Of a DNA stretch of 64,000 nt, positions 43,809-53,366 are shown piece after piece (the stretch's first letter is position 1; the number at the start of each line of letters is the position of its first letter). The stretch covers positions 620,001 to 684,000 of the forward strand of contig NZ_OW824151.1 of NCBI RefSeq assembly GCF_942548115.1, in the 5' to 3' direction. The position numbers and the translations under genes are program-made. Source of the stretch: Aeromicrobium sp. Leaf245. Lineage in GTDB: Bacteria > Actinomycetota > Actinomycetes > Propionibacteriales > Nocardioidaceae. The notes beneath the pieces were generated by a model, which saw only the letters and a program-made list of their open reading frames with translations, was not told where the DNA came from and made no database searches.

Positions 43809-44806
43809 GACGCCGGAGCCTCGTCATCGCCCTCGTGGCCGCGCTCGCCGTCGTGGCGGTCGTCGGCTGGCGTGCGACCGCTGCGCGCGACCGCACGACC
43901 GTGCAGGCCGTGTTCGAGTCCAGCGTGGGTCTCTACGCCGGCTCCGACGTGCAGATGCTCGGCGTGCCGGTCGGCACGGTCACCGACGTCGCGCCCGGGC
44001 CCGCCGGCGTGACCGTGACCATGCGCCTCGACCCGGGCCAGGCCGCGGCCGCCGACACGGCCGCGGTCATCGTGGCGCCGACGCTGGTGTCCGACCGCTT
44101 CGTGCAGCTGACGAAGCCGCACACGAGCGGCCCGACGCTGGAGGACGGCGCCGTGCTGCCGATGGAGCGCACCGCGGTGCCGGTCGAGATCGACGACCTC
44201 TACGCGAGCCTCACCGACGTGAGCGAGAAGCTCGGTCCCGACGGCGCCAACCGCGACGGCGCGCTGTCGCGCTTCCTCGACGTGGCCGACCGCAACCTGC
44301 GGGGCCAGGGCGTCAAGATCAACCAGCTGATCGGCGACTTCGGCGACGCCTCGGGAACCCTCGCGGACTCCAGCGACGACCTGTTCGCCACGATCTCGAA
44401 CGTCAGGGAGTTCAACGACATGCTCGTGGAGAACGACGACGCCGTGGCCGACGTGAACCGGCAGTTCGCCGAGGTCAACGACTACCTGGCCGACAGCAGC
44501 GGGGACCTGGCAGGAGCGATCGACAACCTCGGTGAGGCGCTCGCCCTGGTCGACGACTTCATCCGCGACAACCGCGGCGCGCTGAGGACCAGCGTCGAGA
44601 ACCTGCAGGGTCCGACCCGGGTGCTCGTCAACCAGCGCGAGGCGTTGGAGGAGACCGTCCGGCTGGTCCCGCTCGTCCTGCAGAACTTCCTGCGGGCGTA
44701 CGACCCGGACCTCAAGGCGCTCACCGGTCGCGGCAACCTCAACGAGGCCTCGATCTGGAAGGACGGCGGCGACGCGCCCGCCCTGCTCCCGGAGGTGAAC
44801 CGATGA
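43805..44806 (+). CDS. mceD: MceD-family protein
   Basis: This 333-residue protein starts at a GTG that overlaps the mceC stop. It has a TM anchor (LVIALVAALAVVAVVGW), an MCE domain (VQAVFESSVGLYAGSDVQMLGVPVGTVTDV) and long helical segments (about 120-290). The C-terminal third is Asn/Asp/Glu-rich. Its stop overlaps the mceE ATG. Confidence 0.92.
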   Translation: MRRRSLVIALVAALAVVAVVGWRATAARDRTTVQAVFESSVGLYAGSDVQMLGVPVGTVTDVAPGPAGVTVTMRLDPGQAAAADTAAVIVAPTLVSDRFVQLTKPHTSGPTLEDGAVLPMERTAVPVEIDDLYASLTDVSEKLGPDGANRDGALSRFLDVADRNLRGQGVKINQLIGDFGDASGTLADSSDDLFATISNVREFNDMLVENDDAVADVNRQFAEVNDYLADSSGDLAGAIDNLGEALALVDDFIRDNRGALRTSVENLQGPTRVLVNQREALEETVRLVPLVLQNFLRAYDPDLKALTGRGNLNEASIWKDGGDAPALLPEVNR

Positions 44807-46116
44807 GGGGCGGGCCGATGAGGCGCCTGCTGGTGGCCGCAGTGGTGGCCGGTCTCGCCGCGCTGTCCGGCTGTGGCGTGCTCGGCGGCGGGGTCTACGA
44901 CACGCCCCTGCCCGGCGGCGCCGACGTCGGCTCCAAGCCGATCCGCATCACGGCCGACTTCGACGACGTGCTCGACCTCGTGCCCCAGTCCAGCGTCAAG
45001 GTCGACGACGTGGCCGTCGGCCGCGTCGACCGCATCCGGCTCAACCCGGACGGACGCAGCGCGCGGGTGACCCTGCTCGTCAACCGGGACGCGCAGCTGC
45101 CGGCCGGCACGGTCGCCCGTCTGCAGCAGACGTCGCTGCTCGGCGAGAAGTACGTCGCCCTGGTCCGGCCGCAGACGCCGCAGGCCGGTCGGCCGATCGC
45201 CGACGGAACCCGGCTCGGTCTGGCCGACACGTCCCAGGCGGCGGAGGTCGAGCAGGTGCTCGGGTCGCTGTCGATGGTGCTCAACGGTGGCGGCATCGGC
45301 CAGTTCCAGGAGATCTCTCGCGAGCTGCAGGAGGTGTCGACGGGTCGTCCGGAGGAGATCAGGGGGTTCCTCCGGGAGATGGACACGTTCGTCACCACGC
45401 TCGACGACCGCAAGGAGTCGATCACCGCGGCCATCGACGGGCTCGCCCGGTTGTCGGAGAACCTGGAGGCCGACCAGGACAAGATCGTCTCGGCCCTCGA
45501 AGGACTGTCACCCGGCATGCAGGTGCTCGTCGACCAGCGCGAGGACCTCGTGGCCATGCTGTCGGCCCTCGACCGGCTCTCGACGGTGACGGTCAAGACG
45601 CTGGACGCCTCCCAGGACGACATCGTCGCCGACCTGAAGGCGCTCGACCCGATCCTCGAGAACCTGGCGCGTGCCGGGCGCGACCTCCCGGAGTCGCTCG
45701 AGATCCTGCTGACGTACCCCTTCCCGGACTCGGTCATGGGGGCCATCGAGGGCGACTACGTGAACGCCTTCATCGAGACGAACTTCCGGACCCTGCCCGC
45801 GGGCTGCGAGGCGGCGGGGTGCGCCTGGGCGCAGGTCCAGGACCCGAACTACCCGGACGACCCGATGAGCGGCGCGCGTCGCAAGGGACTCGATCCGAAG
45901 GCGTTGCTGGAGGAGCGGCTCGAGGCGGCCGAGGACGAGCAGGACGTGCCGCCGAGCCTGCTGCCGCCCACGTCCTCCCCGGCCCCGGGGTCACCCGCAC
46001 CGACGATCCCCGTGCCGAGCGCCACGGTGCCCACCCCCGACGGCTCGCCGAGCCCGTCGCCCTCCCCGTCGCCCTCGGTCGAACCGACCACGACTCCTCG
46101 AGAGGGTGAGCAGTGA
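44803..46116 (+). CDS. mceE: MceE-family lipoprotein
   Basis: This 437-residue protein carries a lipobox LSGC (Cys24), as expected for the lipid-anchored MceE/LprK position. The MCE domain is at about 45-120 (ITADFDDVLDLVPQSSVKVDDVAVGRV). A long helical part and a Pro/Ser/Thr-rich tail (PSPSPSPSPSVEPTTT) follow. A second ATG at 44818 could also serve. It overlaps mceF. Confidence 0.92.
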   Translation: MRGGPMRRLLVAAVVAGLAALSGCGVLGGGVYDTPLPGGADVGSKPIRITADFDDVLDLVPQSSVKVDDVAVGRVDRIRLNPDGRSARVTLLVNRDAQLPAGTVARLQQTSLLGEKYVALVRPQTPQAGRPIADGTRLGLADTSQAAEVEQVLGSLSMVLNGGGIGQFQEISRELQEVSTGRPEEIRGFLREMDTFVTTLDDRKESITAAIDGLARLSENLEADQDKIVSALEGLSPGMQVLVDQREDLVAMLSALDRLSTVTVKTLDASQDDIVADLKALDPILENLARAGRDLPESLEILLTYPFPDSVMGAIEGDYVNAFIETNFRTLPAGCEAAGCAWAQVQDPNYPDDPMSGARRKGLDPKALLEERLEAAEDEQDVPPSLLPPTSSPAPGSPAPTIPVPSATVPTPDGSPSPSPSPSPSVEPTTTPREGEQ

Positions 46117-47306
46117 TGCTGACCGGACGCATCAGAGCCCAGATCGTGGCCTTCGTGGTCCTCGGGCTGGTCGCCACCTCCTACCTCGGCGCCACGTACG
46201 TGGGCATCAACCCGTTCTCCACCGGCTTCACCGTGACGGCGGCCCTGCCCTCCGCCGGAGGCGCCTTCGAGAACGGCCAGGTCACCTACCGAGGAGTGCC
46301 CGTCGGCCGCGTCGACAGCCTTGAGGCCACCGACGAGGGCGTGCGCATCACGATGTCCTTCGACGGCGACGCCCCGCGCATCCCGGCCGACGCCGCGCCC
46401 AAGGTCGTCAACCGCTCCGCCATCGGCGAGCAGTACGTGGACCTGCAGGGCGGGACCACCGGGGGAGCCGCCCTGGCGGACGGCGACCGGCTGTCGGCGG
46501 GCGAGGAGTCCCAGCCTCCGGGCATCGACCGGGTGCTGCGGTCCGGGGAGAAGTTCGTGTCCTCCGTGCCCGAGGAGGCGCTCACGTCGGTGATCGACGA
46601 GGGCTACGAGGCCTCCCAGGGCGTCGCGCTCGACTTCGGCTCGCTGCTGGAGAGCTCGCAGGAGTTCCAGGCGGCGGCCGACCGGAACTTCGTCGCCACG
46701 CGGGGCCTGATCGAGAACTCCGACCGGGTGCTCCGCACGCAGGAGGCGTCGTCGCAGAGCATCCGCTCGTTCAGCGCGGACCTCGCCACCATCGCCTCCA
46801 CGCTCGAGTCCTCCGACGGGGACCTGCGTCGGCTCATCGACAACACGCCCGCCGCGGCTCGCGAGATCGACGTGCTGTTCCAGGAGGTCGGCCGACCGCT
46901 CGGAGTCGTGCTCGCCAACCTGGTGACCCCCGCGCAGGTGTTCGGCATCAACGCCGGGGGCGTCCAGGACGCGCTGGTGACCGCGCCCAAGGCGTTCAGC
47001 ATCGGATGGACCGTCACCGGCTCGCGGGGGATCAACCTCGCGCTCTCGCAGTCGTACTTCTCGCCGCTGCCGTGCACCACCGGCTACGGGGGCACCACGC
47101 CGCGGCCCGGGTCGCAGACGTCGGGTGGCTCCTCGTTCAACCTGCAGGCCGGGTGCCGCTCGTCGGCGAAGGCCTCCAACGTCCGCGGACCGAAGGGCGC
47201 GCCCCGACGCCAGGCGTCGGTGGCGACCGCACCCGACGGCCCGGCCGTCACGGCCGACGTCCGCATGGCCGACTCGCTGTCCGACCTGATGGGTGGTGCA
47301 CGATGA
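46116..47306 (+). CDS. mceF: MceF-family protein
   Basis: This 396-residue protein has a TM anchor (AQIVAFVVLGLVATSYLGATYVG), an MCE domain (TVTAALPSAGGAFENGQVTYRGVPVGRVDSL) and helical segments. I take the ATG at 46116, which overlaps the mceE stop as TGATG; a GTG one codon earlier is also possible. It is the last of six Mce subunits, and two Mce-associated membrane proteins follow. Confidence 0.92.
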   Translation: MLTGRIRAQIVAFVVLGLVATSYLGATYVGINPFSTGFTVTAALPSAGGAFENGQVTYRGVPVGRVDSLEATDEGVRITMSFDGDAPRIPADAAPKVVNRSAIGEQYVDLQGGTTGGAALADGDRLSAGEESQPPGIDRVLRSGEKFVSSVPEEALTSVIDEGYEASQGVALDFGSLLESSQEFQAAADRNFVATRGLIENSDRVLRTQEASSQSIRSFSADLATIASTLESSDGDLRRLIDNTPAAAREIDVLFQEVGRPLGVVLANLVTPAQVFGINAGGVQDALVTAPKAFSIGWTVTGSRGINLALSQSYFSPLPCTTGYGGTTPRPGSQTSGGSSFNLQAGCRSSAKASNVRGPKGAPRRQASVATAPDGPAVTADVRMADSLSDLMGGAR

Positions 47307-47917
47307 GCACGAAGGACGCGCTCGCCGAGCGCGAGGACGTGGGGGAGCAGTCGATGACGGACGACGCCGTGCCACCGGACGAGGCCGGCCCGCCGGCACC
47401 GGGGGCGCAGAAGCGGGAGCCGTGGGTCCTCGGCTGGGTGCTGGTGGCGCTGGGCCTGGTCGTCGCGCTGAGCGGGTCGGTGGCGTGGTGGACCGCCGCG
47501 CACAGCGAGGACCTGCAGCTGGCGCGCACGCGGGACGCGGTGCTGATCGCGACCACGAGCGACGTCGCCACCCTCAACAGCCTCGACTACCGCGACGTCC
47601 AGGCCGGCCTCGACGGCTGGAAGGCCGTCACCACCGGCACGCTCCACGACCAGTTCGCCGGGCTGGACGCCAAGGACCGCGAGCTGCTCGCCGACCAGCG
47701 CAAGATCTCGAAGGGTCGCGTGGTGGAGGCAGCGGTGCTCGACGTCGACGGTGCCACCGCCGAGGTCATCGCGTCGGTCGAGACCACCGTCCGCGACGGC
47801 GCGGACGTCGACGCCGAGCCGGTCGTCAAGCGCAACCGCTTCACCGCCACGCTCCAGCGCTCCGGCGGCACGTGGAAGGTCAGCGACCTCCAGCAGCTCG
47901 CGGTGGACGTCTCATGA
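47303..47917 (+). CDS. Mce-associated membrane protein 1
   Basis: This 204-residue protein has one TM helix (VLGWVLVALGLVVALSGSVAWW, about 42-63) and a C-terminal extracytoplasmic domain of the Mce-associated (Mam/VirB8-like) type (RKISKGRVVEAAVLDVDGATAEVIASVETTV). Such proteins stabilise Mce complexes in known systems. The ATG overlaps the mceF stop. Confidence 0.86.
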   Translation: MSTKDALAEREDVGEQSMTDDAVPPDEAGPPAPGAQKREPWVLGWVLVALGLVVALSGSVAWWTAAHSEDLQLARTRDAVLIATTSDVATLNSLDYRDVQAGLDGWKAVTTGTLHDQFAGLDAKDRELLADQRKISKGRVVEAAVLDVDGATAEVIASVETTVRDGADVDAEPVVKRNRFTATLQRSGGTWKVSDLQQLAVDVS

Positions 47918-48420
47918 GGGGCGCACAGCGGATCGTCGTGGTCGCCGTGGCCGTCCTCGCGCTCGTGGCGGGCGGTGTCGGGTGGTGGCAGTACGTCGAC
48001 CTGACGTCGGGCCCGGCGGGGGACAACGCCGCCCTCGTCGACGAGAAGGGCACGACGGAGGTCCAGTCGCAGGTCGCGGTCGCGCTCGAGCGGGTGCTCA
48101 CCTACGACCACGCCGACCCGACGCCGACGGAGGAGTCGGCGAGGACCATGCTCGCGGGCAAGGCGCGCAGCGAGTACGCGACGCTCTTCGCCGCCCTGCA
48201 GGAGCAGGCGCCGGGGCAGAAGCTGGTGCTCACCGCCAAGGTCAGCGCCGCCGGGGTCACCGAGCTCGAGGGGGACCGGGCGAGCCTGCTCGTCTACGTC
48301 GACCAGTCGAGCCGTCGGGCCGGCGAGGACCAGGCGAACGTGTCGGCCGCCCAGCTCGCCGTCACGGCGAAGAGGTCGGACTCCGGGTCCTGGCAGGTCA
48401 CCAGCCTGCGCCCCCTCTGA
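47914..48420 (+). CDS. Mce-associated membrane protein 2
   Basis: This 168-residue protein has one N-terminal TM helix (IVVVAVAVLALVAGGVGWW) and a small extracytoplasmic domain (KLVLTAKVSAAGVTELEGDRASLLVYVDQSS) typical of Mce-associated proteins. It overlaps the preceding gene by ATGA and ends the operon. Confidence 0.85.
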   Translation: MRGAQRIVVVAVAVLALVAGGVGWWQYVDLTSGPAGDNAALVDEKGTTEVQSQVAVALERVLTYDHADPTPTEESARTMLAGKARSEYATLFAALQEQAPGQKLVLTAKVSAAGVTELEGDRASLLVYVDQSSRRAGEDQANVSAAQLAVTAKRSDSGSWQVTSLRPL

Positions 48421-48492
48421 ACCGGGAGCATCGCCCAGGACCGGGTGCGGCAGACTGAGCGGGCCGAGTCGAGCCGACAGCGAGGGGCACCC

Positions 48493-49524
48493 ATGGCCGA
48501 CATCACCCGACGTCCGTTCCTGAACCACCTGAGGTCGGACCCGACGTCGTTCGTGCTCAAGCTGAGCGGGGGACGACCGACGAAGTCCGGAGCCGGCATC
48601 TCCTTCTGGTTCCGTCCGAGCACCGCCGCGCTCGCCGAGGTGCCGCTCGACGACCGCGAGCAGGCGCTGCAGTTCACCGCCCGGACCAATGACTTCCAGG
48701 TGGTCTCGGTGCAGGCGACGGTGACCTACCGCGTGGTCGACCCGGCCGTGGCCGCGACCCGCATCGACTTCGGCATCGATCCGCGCACCGGCGCATGGAA
48801 CGCGCGACCCCTCGAGCGCCTGGGCGGTCTGCTCACCGAGCTGGCGCAGCAGCCGGCGCTCGACCACCTCGCGAGCACCTCGCTGACCGACGCGCTCTCG
48901 CACGGCATCTCCCCGGTGCGTCAGCGCGTGGCCGACGAGCTGGCCGGCGACCAGCGCCTCGTCGAGCGCGGCCTGGCGGTCACCGACGTCCGCGTCGTCG
49001 CCATCCGTGCGGAGGCCGACCTGGAGCGCGCCCTCCAGACGCCCACCCGCGAGGCGGTGCAGCAGCAGGCCGACCGAGCCACCTTCGAGCGGCGCGCCAT
49101 GGCGGTGGAGAAGGAGCGCGCGATCGCCGAGAACGAGCTGACCAACCAGATCGAGCTGGCCCGCCGCGAGGAGGAGCTCGTGGCCCAGCGCGGGCAGAAC
49201 GAGCGCAGGCGCGCCACCGAGCAGGCCGAGTCCGACCGCATCACGGCGGCCGCCCAGGCCGAGCGCCAGGGCGTCCTCGCCCGTGCCGAGGCCGACCAGG
49301 AGCGCACGGTGGGCGAGGCGCGGGCCGAGGCGGAGTCCGCCGCGTTCGCGTCGTACGCGCAGATCGACCAGGGTCGGATCCTCGCGATCGCCGCGCGTGA
49401 GCTCGCGGGCAACCTGCCGCCGCTCACCCACCTGACCGTCACGCCCGAGCTGCTCGCGCCGCTGCTGGACCGGCTCGGTGACCGCGACGACCGGGTGGTG
49501 GCCGAGGAGCCCGGTCCGGCGTGA
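48493..49524 (+). CDS. SPFH/band-7 domain protein
   Basis: This 343-residue protein has an SPFH domain at about 25-190 (GISFWFRPSTAALAEVPLDDREQALQFTARTNDFQVVSVQATVTYRV) and a long Glu/Ala/Arg coiled coil at about 190-290, as in flotillin- or prohibitin-like scaffolds. No clear TM helix is present, so it may attach to the membrane by the SPFH domain. It is 72 bp after the mce operon, and its stop overlaps the NAD-kinase-like gene (GTGA), so these two are coupled. A connection to Mce is possible but unproven. Confidence 0.8.
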   Translation: MADITRRPFLNHLRSDPTSFVLKLSGGRPTKSGAGISFWFRPSTAALAEVPLDDREQALQFTARTNDFQVVSVQATVTYRVVDPAVAATRIDFGIDPRTGAWNARPLERLGGLLTELAQQPALDHLASTSLTDALSHGISPVRQRVADELAGDQRLVERGLAVTDVRVVAIRAEADLERALQTPTREAVQQQADRATFERRAMAVEKERAIAENELTNQIELARREEELVAQRGQNERRRATEQAESDRITAAAQAERQGVLARAEADQERTVGEARAEAESAAFASYAQIDQGRILAIAARELAGNLPPLTHLTVTPELLAPLLDRLGDRDDRVVAEEPGPA

Positions 49525-50411
49525 CGCTGCGGCCCAGGGCCGTCGTCGTCCACCGGCGGTCCGAGCTCGACGAGCTCGTGGCACGTCACGCCACACGTGA
49601 GCAGGCGGCCTTCTTCCTGGCCTCCCGCGACCGCGACATCGTCGAGGTGGAGCACCGTCACGAGGCCCTCGCCCGGGCGCGCTCGGCCGTCTCGGCCGCC
49701 ATCCCGCTGCACTGGCGGCGTGCGGAGGTGGAGCGCAGCGAGCTCGACCGCTTCGTGTTCGGTCCCGAGGACGTCGTGGTCGCCGTCGGCCAGGACGGGC
49801 TCGTGGCGAACGCGGCCAAGTACCTCGACGGGCAGCCGGTCGTGGGCGTCAACCCCGAACCCGCCTGGAACCCTGGTGTCCTCGTCCCGCACCGGCCCGA
49901 GGACGTCGTGACCGTGCTGGCGGCCCTGGCGCGCGCGGACCGGCAGGTCCAGGAGCGCACGATGGTGCAGGCCCGGACCGACGACGGACAGATGATCTCG
50001 GCCCTCAACGAGGTGTTCGTCGGGCACGCCGGCCACCAGTCGGCGCGCTACGTGCTGCAGTGCGGCGACCAGGTGGAGCGGCAGTCGTCGTCGGGCATCC
50101 TCGTCGGCACCGGGACGGGGGCCACCGGCTGGCTGCGCTCGGCGTGGGAGGAGCGCCGCAGCCCGCTCGACCTGCCGGCGGCGACCGACGCCAGGCTGTG
50201 CTGGTTCGTCCGGGAGGCGTGGCCGTCGCCGGCCACGGGGGTCACGGTGACCGAGGGTGTCCTCGAGGCGGAGGGATCGCTCGTCGTCACGGTCGAGTCG
50301 GACGCGCTGGTGTGCTTCGGCGACGGCATCGAGGCCGATGCGGTGACGCTGTCGTTCGGCCAGCGGCTCACGGTCGGCCGGTCGTCGCGACGGCTGCGTC
50401 TCGTCGTCTGA
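49521..50411 (+). CDS. NAD-kinase-like protein with atypical GGDGT motif
   Basis: This 296-residue protein resembles ATP-NAD kinases. The nucleotide loop normally written GGDGT is here GQDGL (90-94), followed by VVGVNPEP. The NE motif survives in SALNEVFVGH, and the family's TPTGSTAY stretch is GTGTGATGW. The changed GGDGT makes ordinary NAD phosphorylation doubtful, so another substrate or a regulatory role is possible. It starts from a GTG that overlaps the SPFH stop. The presence of the essential NAD kinase elsewhere in the genome is assumed. Confidence 0.68.
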   Translation: MTLRPRAVVVHRRSELDELVARHATREQAAFFLASRDRDIVEVEHRHEALARARSAVSAAIPLHWRRAEVERSELDRFVFGPEDVVVAVGQDGLVANAAKYLDGQPVVGVNPEPAWNPGVLVPHRPEDVVTVLAALARADRQVQERTMVQARTDDGQMISALNEVFVGHAGHQSARYVLQCGDQVERQSSSGILVGTGTGATGWLRSAWEERRSPLDLPAATDARLCWFVREAWPSPATGVTVTEGVLEAEGSLVVTVESDALVCFGDGIEADAVTLSFGQRLTVGRSSRRLRLVV

Positions 50412-50461
50412 GCGCGGCCGACCACAGGACCCTCGCGCAGGAGGATGTGCGACCGCTGTCG

Positions 50462-51124
50462 TCAGCGTTCGTCGAACGGGGTCATCGGCGGCATCAGGTG
50501 GGTGAGATCGTCCGTCCGGTCGGTCCAGCGCGAGGCGGCCCGCATCCGGTCGCCGTCCGCCGTCCGCTGGCCGTCGCTCCACATGCGCGGCAACTCGCGT
50601 GCGAGCACCACGCTCGAGGCGGCGGCGACGAGAGCCGTCCCGATGCTGCGACGTCGCCACCGAGGCGTCACGTAGATCTGGTCGACGAAGCCCGACGACG
50701 GGTACCAGCGGTAGGCGCCGAGCTGGTCCTCGCTCGTCACGTCGACCTGGCGGAGAGCCTGTCGGTCGAGGAGGCTGCCGGGTGCGACGCCGTGGCCGGT
50801 GAAGGCGAGCAGGACCGTGGCGGGCGGCTCGCTGCTCGGCTCACGGAGCTCGGCGAACCACAGCGGAGGTGCCTTGGGTGCGGCCTCCGCGGTGACCTCG
50901 ATGGCTACGACCGTCCCGGCGGGACCGTGCTGGGCCCTCGCGACGAGCGGCTCACCCTCGATCTCGGCGAGCGCCTCGTCCTCCGGCAGCGCGAGGCGCG
51001 TCCCGTCGCCGTGCCGCCCCGACTGCAGCACGGCGGACCACAGCGGCGCAGAGCCCGGTCCGAGTGCACGGACGTACCAGTACGGCCATGCCGGCTCACC
51101 CGGTGGCGGCCCCTCAGCGGCCAC
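50462..51124 (-). CDS. GNAT-like acetyltransferase
   Basis: This 220-residue protein contains the acetyl-CoA loop IYVTPRWRRRSIGTALVAAA (about 161-180), typical of GNAT enzymes, preceded by SSGFVDQ. The N-terminal half (WYVRALGPGSAPLWSAV) does not match a known domain. It starts at a GTG at 51124, overlapping the stop of the LPxTG gene by 11 bp on the same strand. The substrate is unknown. Confidence 0.6.
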   Translation of the reverse strand: MAAEGPPPGEPAWPYWYVRALGPGSAPLWSAVLQSGRHGDGTRLALPEDEALAEIEGEPLVARAQHGPAGTVVAIEVTAEAAPKAPPLWFAELREPSSEPPATVLLAFTGHGVAPGSLLDRQALRQVDVTSEDQLGAYRWYPSSGFVDQIYVTPRWRRRSIGTALVAAASSVVLARELPRMWSDGQRTADGDRMRAASRWTDRTDDLTHLMPPMTPFDER

Positions 51125-53180
51125 GCGAGGCGGCAGGTCGGCGGCGGGCCCGGGTCAGTGCGGCGGCACCGGCAGCGACCAGCAGGGCACCCAGGGGCGC
51201 GAGGGCCGCATCAGGACCACCGGTGGCCGGGAGCGTCCTGACCTGTGCGGCGGTGCTGCCTCGCGTGCCGCTCGAGGCGGAGGCCGGCGCGACGTCGGAG
51301 TCGCCATCGCCGGTGTCACCGGAGTCACCGTCGTCGGTGCCGGGATCGCCGGGATCGACCGGGTCCACGGGGTCTGCCGCCTCGACCGTGATCGTCAACG
51401 TCCCCGTCGTCGATCCGTTGGAGTTCGTCACCGTGTACTGCACGGGGACGGTGCCGCTGAAGCCGGTGGGCGGGGTGTAGCGCAGGCGCAGCGTGCCGGC
51501 GGAGGGGACGGCCAGGGTGCCGACCCCCTCGGTCGGCTCGGGCACGGGCGTCTCGGCCGCGCCCACGACCTCGACCGTGCCGCGGCCCTCGGTCAGCGGG
51601 GTGACCTCGAGACCGGTGTCCGGGTCCTCGCTGTCGTCGTTGGCCAGGACGTCCACCTCGATGGCGGGGCCGCCCTGCTCGGCGGTGGCCGTGTCGGGGC
51701 GCGTGACCGGAAGGATGGAGCCGGTCGCCGTGAGGGTGACTTCCTCGGTGTCGCACCCGGGCGTCAGGTTCAGGTCGCACGGCTCGATGACGACCGTGCG
51801 CGGGTCGGGCAGCAGCGCCTGGCCGTCGGGGACGGCCGACTGCGTGATCTCGACGCGGGCGCCGGGAGGGGCGGTGTAGAGGCGCAGGAACGACCCGATC
51901 CCGGTGATGTCGCCAGGGCACGAGCTGAGGCCGGTGGGGCCCTCGGCCGCCGCGGCGAGCCCGAGCGGCGGGAAGAACGGCCCGTCGGGCGGGAAGATCG
52001 GCCCGGTCGACCCGGTCGAGGTCGTGCACGTCTCGACCTCGGGTGAGCCACCGCCGGCGGGGTAGGTGGTGATGGTGATCGTGCTGCCCGCGGTGGTGGT
52101 GCCCTCGGGGACGAAGGCGCCGCTCGCCACCTGGGTGCCGATGCGGTACTTGCGGCTCCCGAAGCTCGGGGTCACGGCGTCCTCGGCGACGGTCATGTTG
52201 ACCGTGCCGGTCGAGCTGCCGTTGCTGTTCGTCAGGGTGTAGGTGAGGGTGTCGGTTCCCGCGTAGTCCTCGGCCGCCGTGTAGACCAGCCGCTGGAGGC
52301 CGTCGTCGGTGACCCGCACGGTGCCGTGCAGGGGCGCAGAGGCGATGGACACGGTCGTGTCGGGGTCGTCGATGGGGTCGAAGGCGAGCACGTCGAACGT
52401 GACGGGCTCTCCCGGACGGGCGGAGAAGGACCGGTTCGGCGCGGACGGTGCGGGTCCCTCGCGCACGAGGTCCACGGCCACGGGATCGGCGGAGCACTCC
52501 GACGCGAGGCACGGATCGACGTAGACGTTCCGGTACTGGGTCCCGTCGTAGTACTCGATCACGGCCCGTTCGCCGGGGCCGAGCTCGACGGTGGGTGATG
52601 CGTCCGACTCGTTCAGGCAGGCGACCTCGGTGCCGGCCTCGACGGTCTCGACAGGAGCGCTGCAGTTGGCGGAGCGCAGGTACTCGTCGCCCTGGTAGAT
52701 GGCGACGTACACGTACTGGCTGCCCACGTCGTCGGGGTAGAAGTCGCCCGCCTTCAGGGCCATCGTGATGGCGATCTGCTGGGAGCCGAGCTCGTCGGCG
52801 GCCTCGATGTCGGCCTCGCCCTCCGCCTCACCCTCCGCAGCGGCGCTCGGCGCGGGATCGGCCTCGGTCCCGTCCGTGTCCTGCTCGCTCGGGGCGGGCT
52901 CGGCCGGGGCGTCCGGGGTCTCGTCGGGGGTCTCGTCCGCCGGGGGCGGGGTCGACTCGGTGTCGCCGGCGGGTTCGGTGCTCTCCGGCGCGGTCGAGTC
53001 GGAGGTCGGCGCCGCGTCGGCCGGCTCGGACGTCGACGTCGGCTCCGAGGTCTCCGGGGCCAGGTCGCCCTCGGCGGCCAGAGCCGCAGGCGCGGAGGTG
53101 GCGACCGTGGCGAACGCGGCGACCGCGGTCACCCCGATGCGGCCGAACAGGTGCAGGGCAGGACGCGGCGAGCTGGACAA
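51114..53180 (-). CDS. LPxTG cell-wall surface protein with cadherin-like repeats
   Basis: This 688-residue exported protein has a signal peptide (GRIGVTAVAAFATVATSAPAALA), then an acidic Glu/Thr/Pro/Ser-rich stalk (about 35-130), and two tandem bacterial cadherin/VCBS-like repeats that end YTLTNSNGSSTGTVNMTV and YTVTNSNGSTTGTLTITV. The sorting signal is complete: LPATG at 650-654, a hydrophobic stretch and an Arg-rich tail. It should be anchored to peptidoglycan by a class E-like or housekeeping sortase, but no sortase gene is in the window. The start is a TTG at 53180 with AGGGG upstream. Confidence 0.82.
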   Translation of the reverse strand: MSSSPRPALHLFGRIGVTAVAAFATVATSAPAALAAEGDLAPETSEPTSTSEPADAAPTSDSTAPESTEPAGDTESTPPPADETPDETPDAPAEPAPSEQDTDGTEADPAPSAAAEGEAEGEADIEAADELGSQQIAITMALKAGDFYPDDVGSQYVYVAIYQGDEYLRSANCSAPVETVEAGTEVACLNESDASPTVELGPGERAVIEYYDGTQYRNVYVDPCLASECSADPVAVDLVREGPAPSAPNRSFSARPGEPVTFDVLAFDPIDDPDTTVSIASAPLHGTVRVTDDGLQRLVYTAAEDYAGTDTLTYTLTNSNGSSTGTVNMTVAEDAVTPSFGSRKYRIGTQVASGAFVPEGTTTAGSTITITTYPAGGGSPEVETCTTSTGSTGPIFPPDGPFFPPLGLAAAAEGPTGLSSCPGDITGIGSFLRLYTAPPGARVEITQSAVPDGQALLPDPRTVVIEPCDLNLTPGCDTEEVTLTATGSILPVTRPDTATAEQGGPAIEVDVLANDDSEDPDTGLEVTPLTEGRGTVEVVGAAETPVPEPTEGVGTLAVPSAGTLRLRYTPPTGFSGTVPVQYTVTNSNGSTTGTLTITVEAADPVDPVDPGDPGTDDGDSGDTGDGDSDVAPASASSGTRGSTAAQVRTLPATGGPDAALAPLGALLVAAGAAALTRARRRPAASRGR

Positions 53181-53344
53181 GGGGGCCCCTGGATGTCGAG
53201 AGGTGCCCGACGATCGGCGGGCGTGAGGAGCCTATGCGCAAGTTTGGCCCCAGTCCGGCGAACGAGAAGAATTCACCGGACCGGCCGGCGCGCGACTCGC
53301 CCCTGGACTCGAGTCGCACGCCACGCACGTCGGGGCGAACTCTT

Positions 53345-53360
53345 GGTACGCTTGCGTACC
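53345..53360. promoter_or_regulatory. Operator 1 for the TetR gene (inferred)
   Basis: GGTACGCTTGCGTACC has 7-bp perfect arms. It lies in the divergent gap between the LPxTG gene (53180) and the TetR gene (53423). A second copy is 22 bp away, two helical turns. Confidence 0.72.
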
Positions 53361-53366
53361 CAGGAT

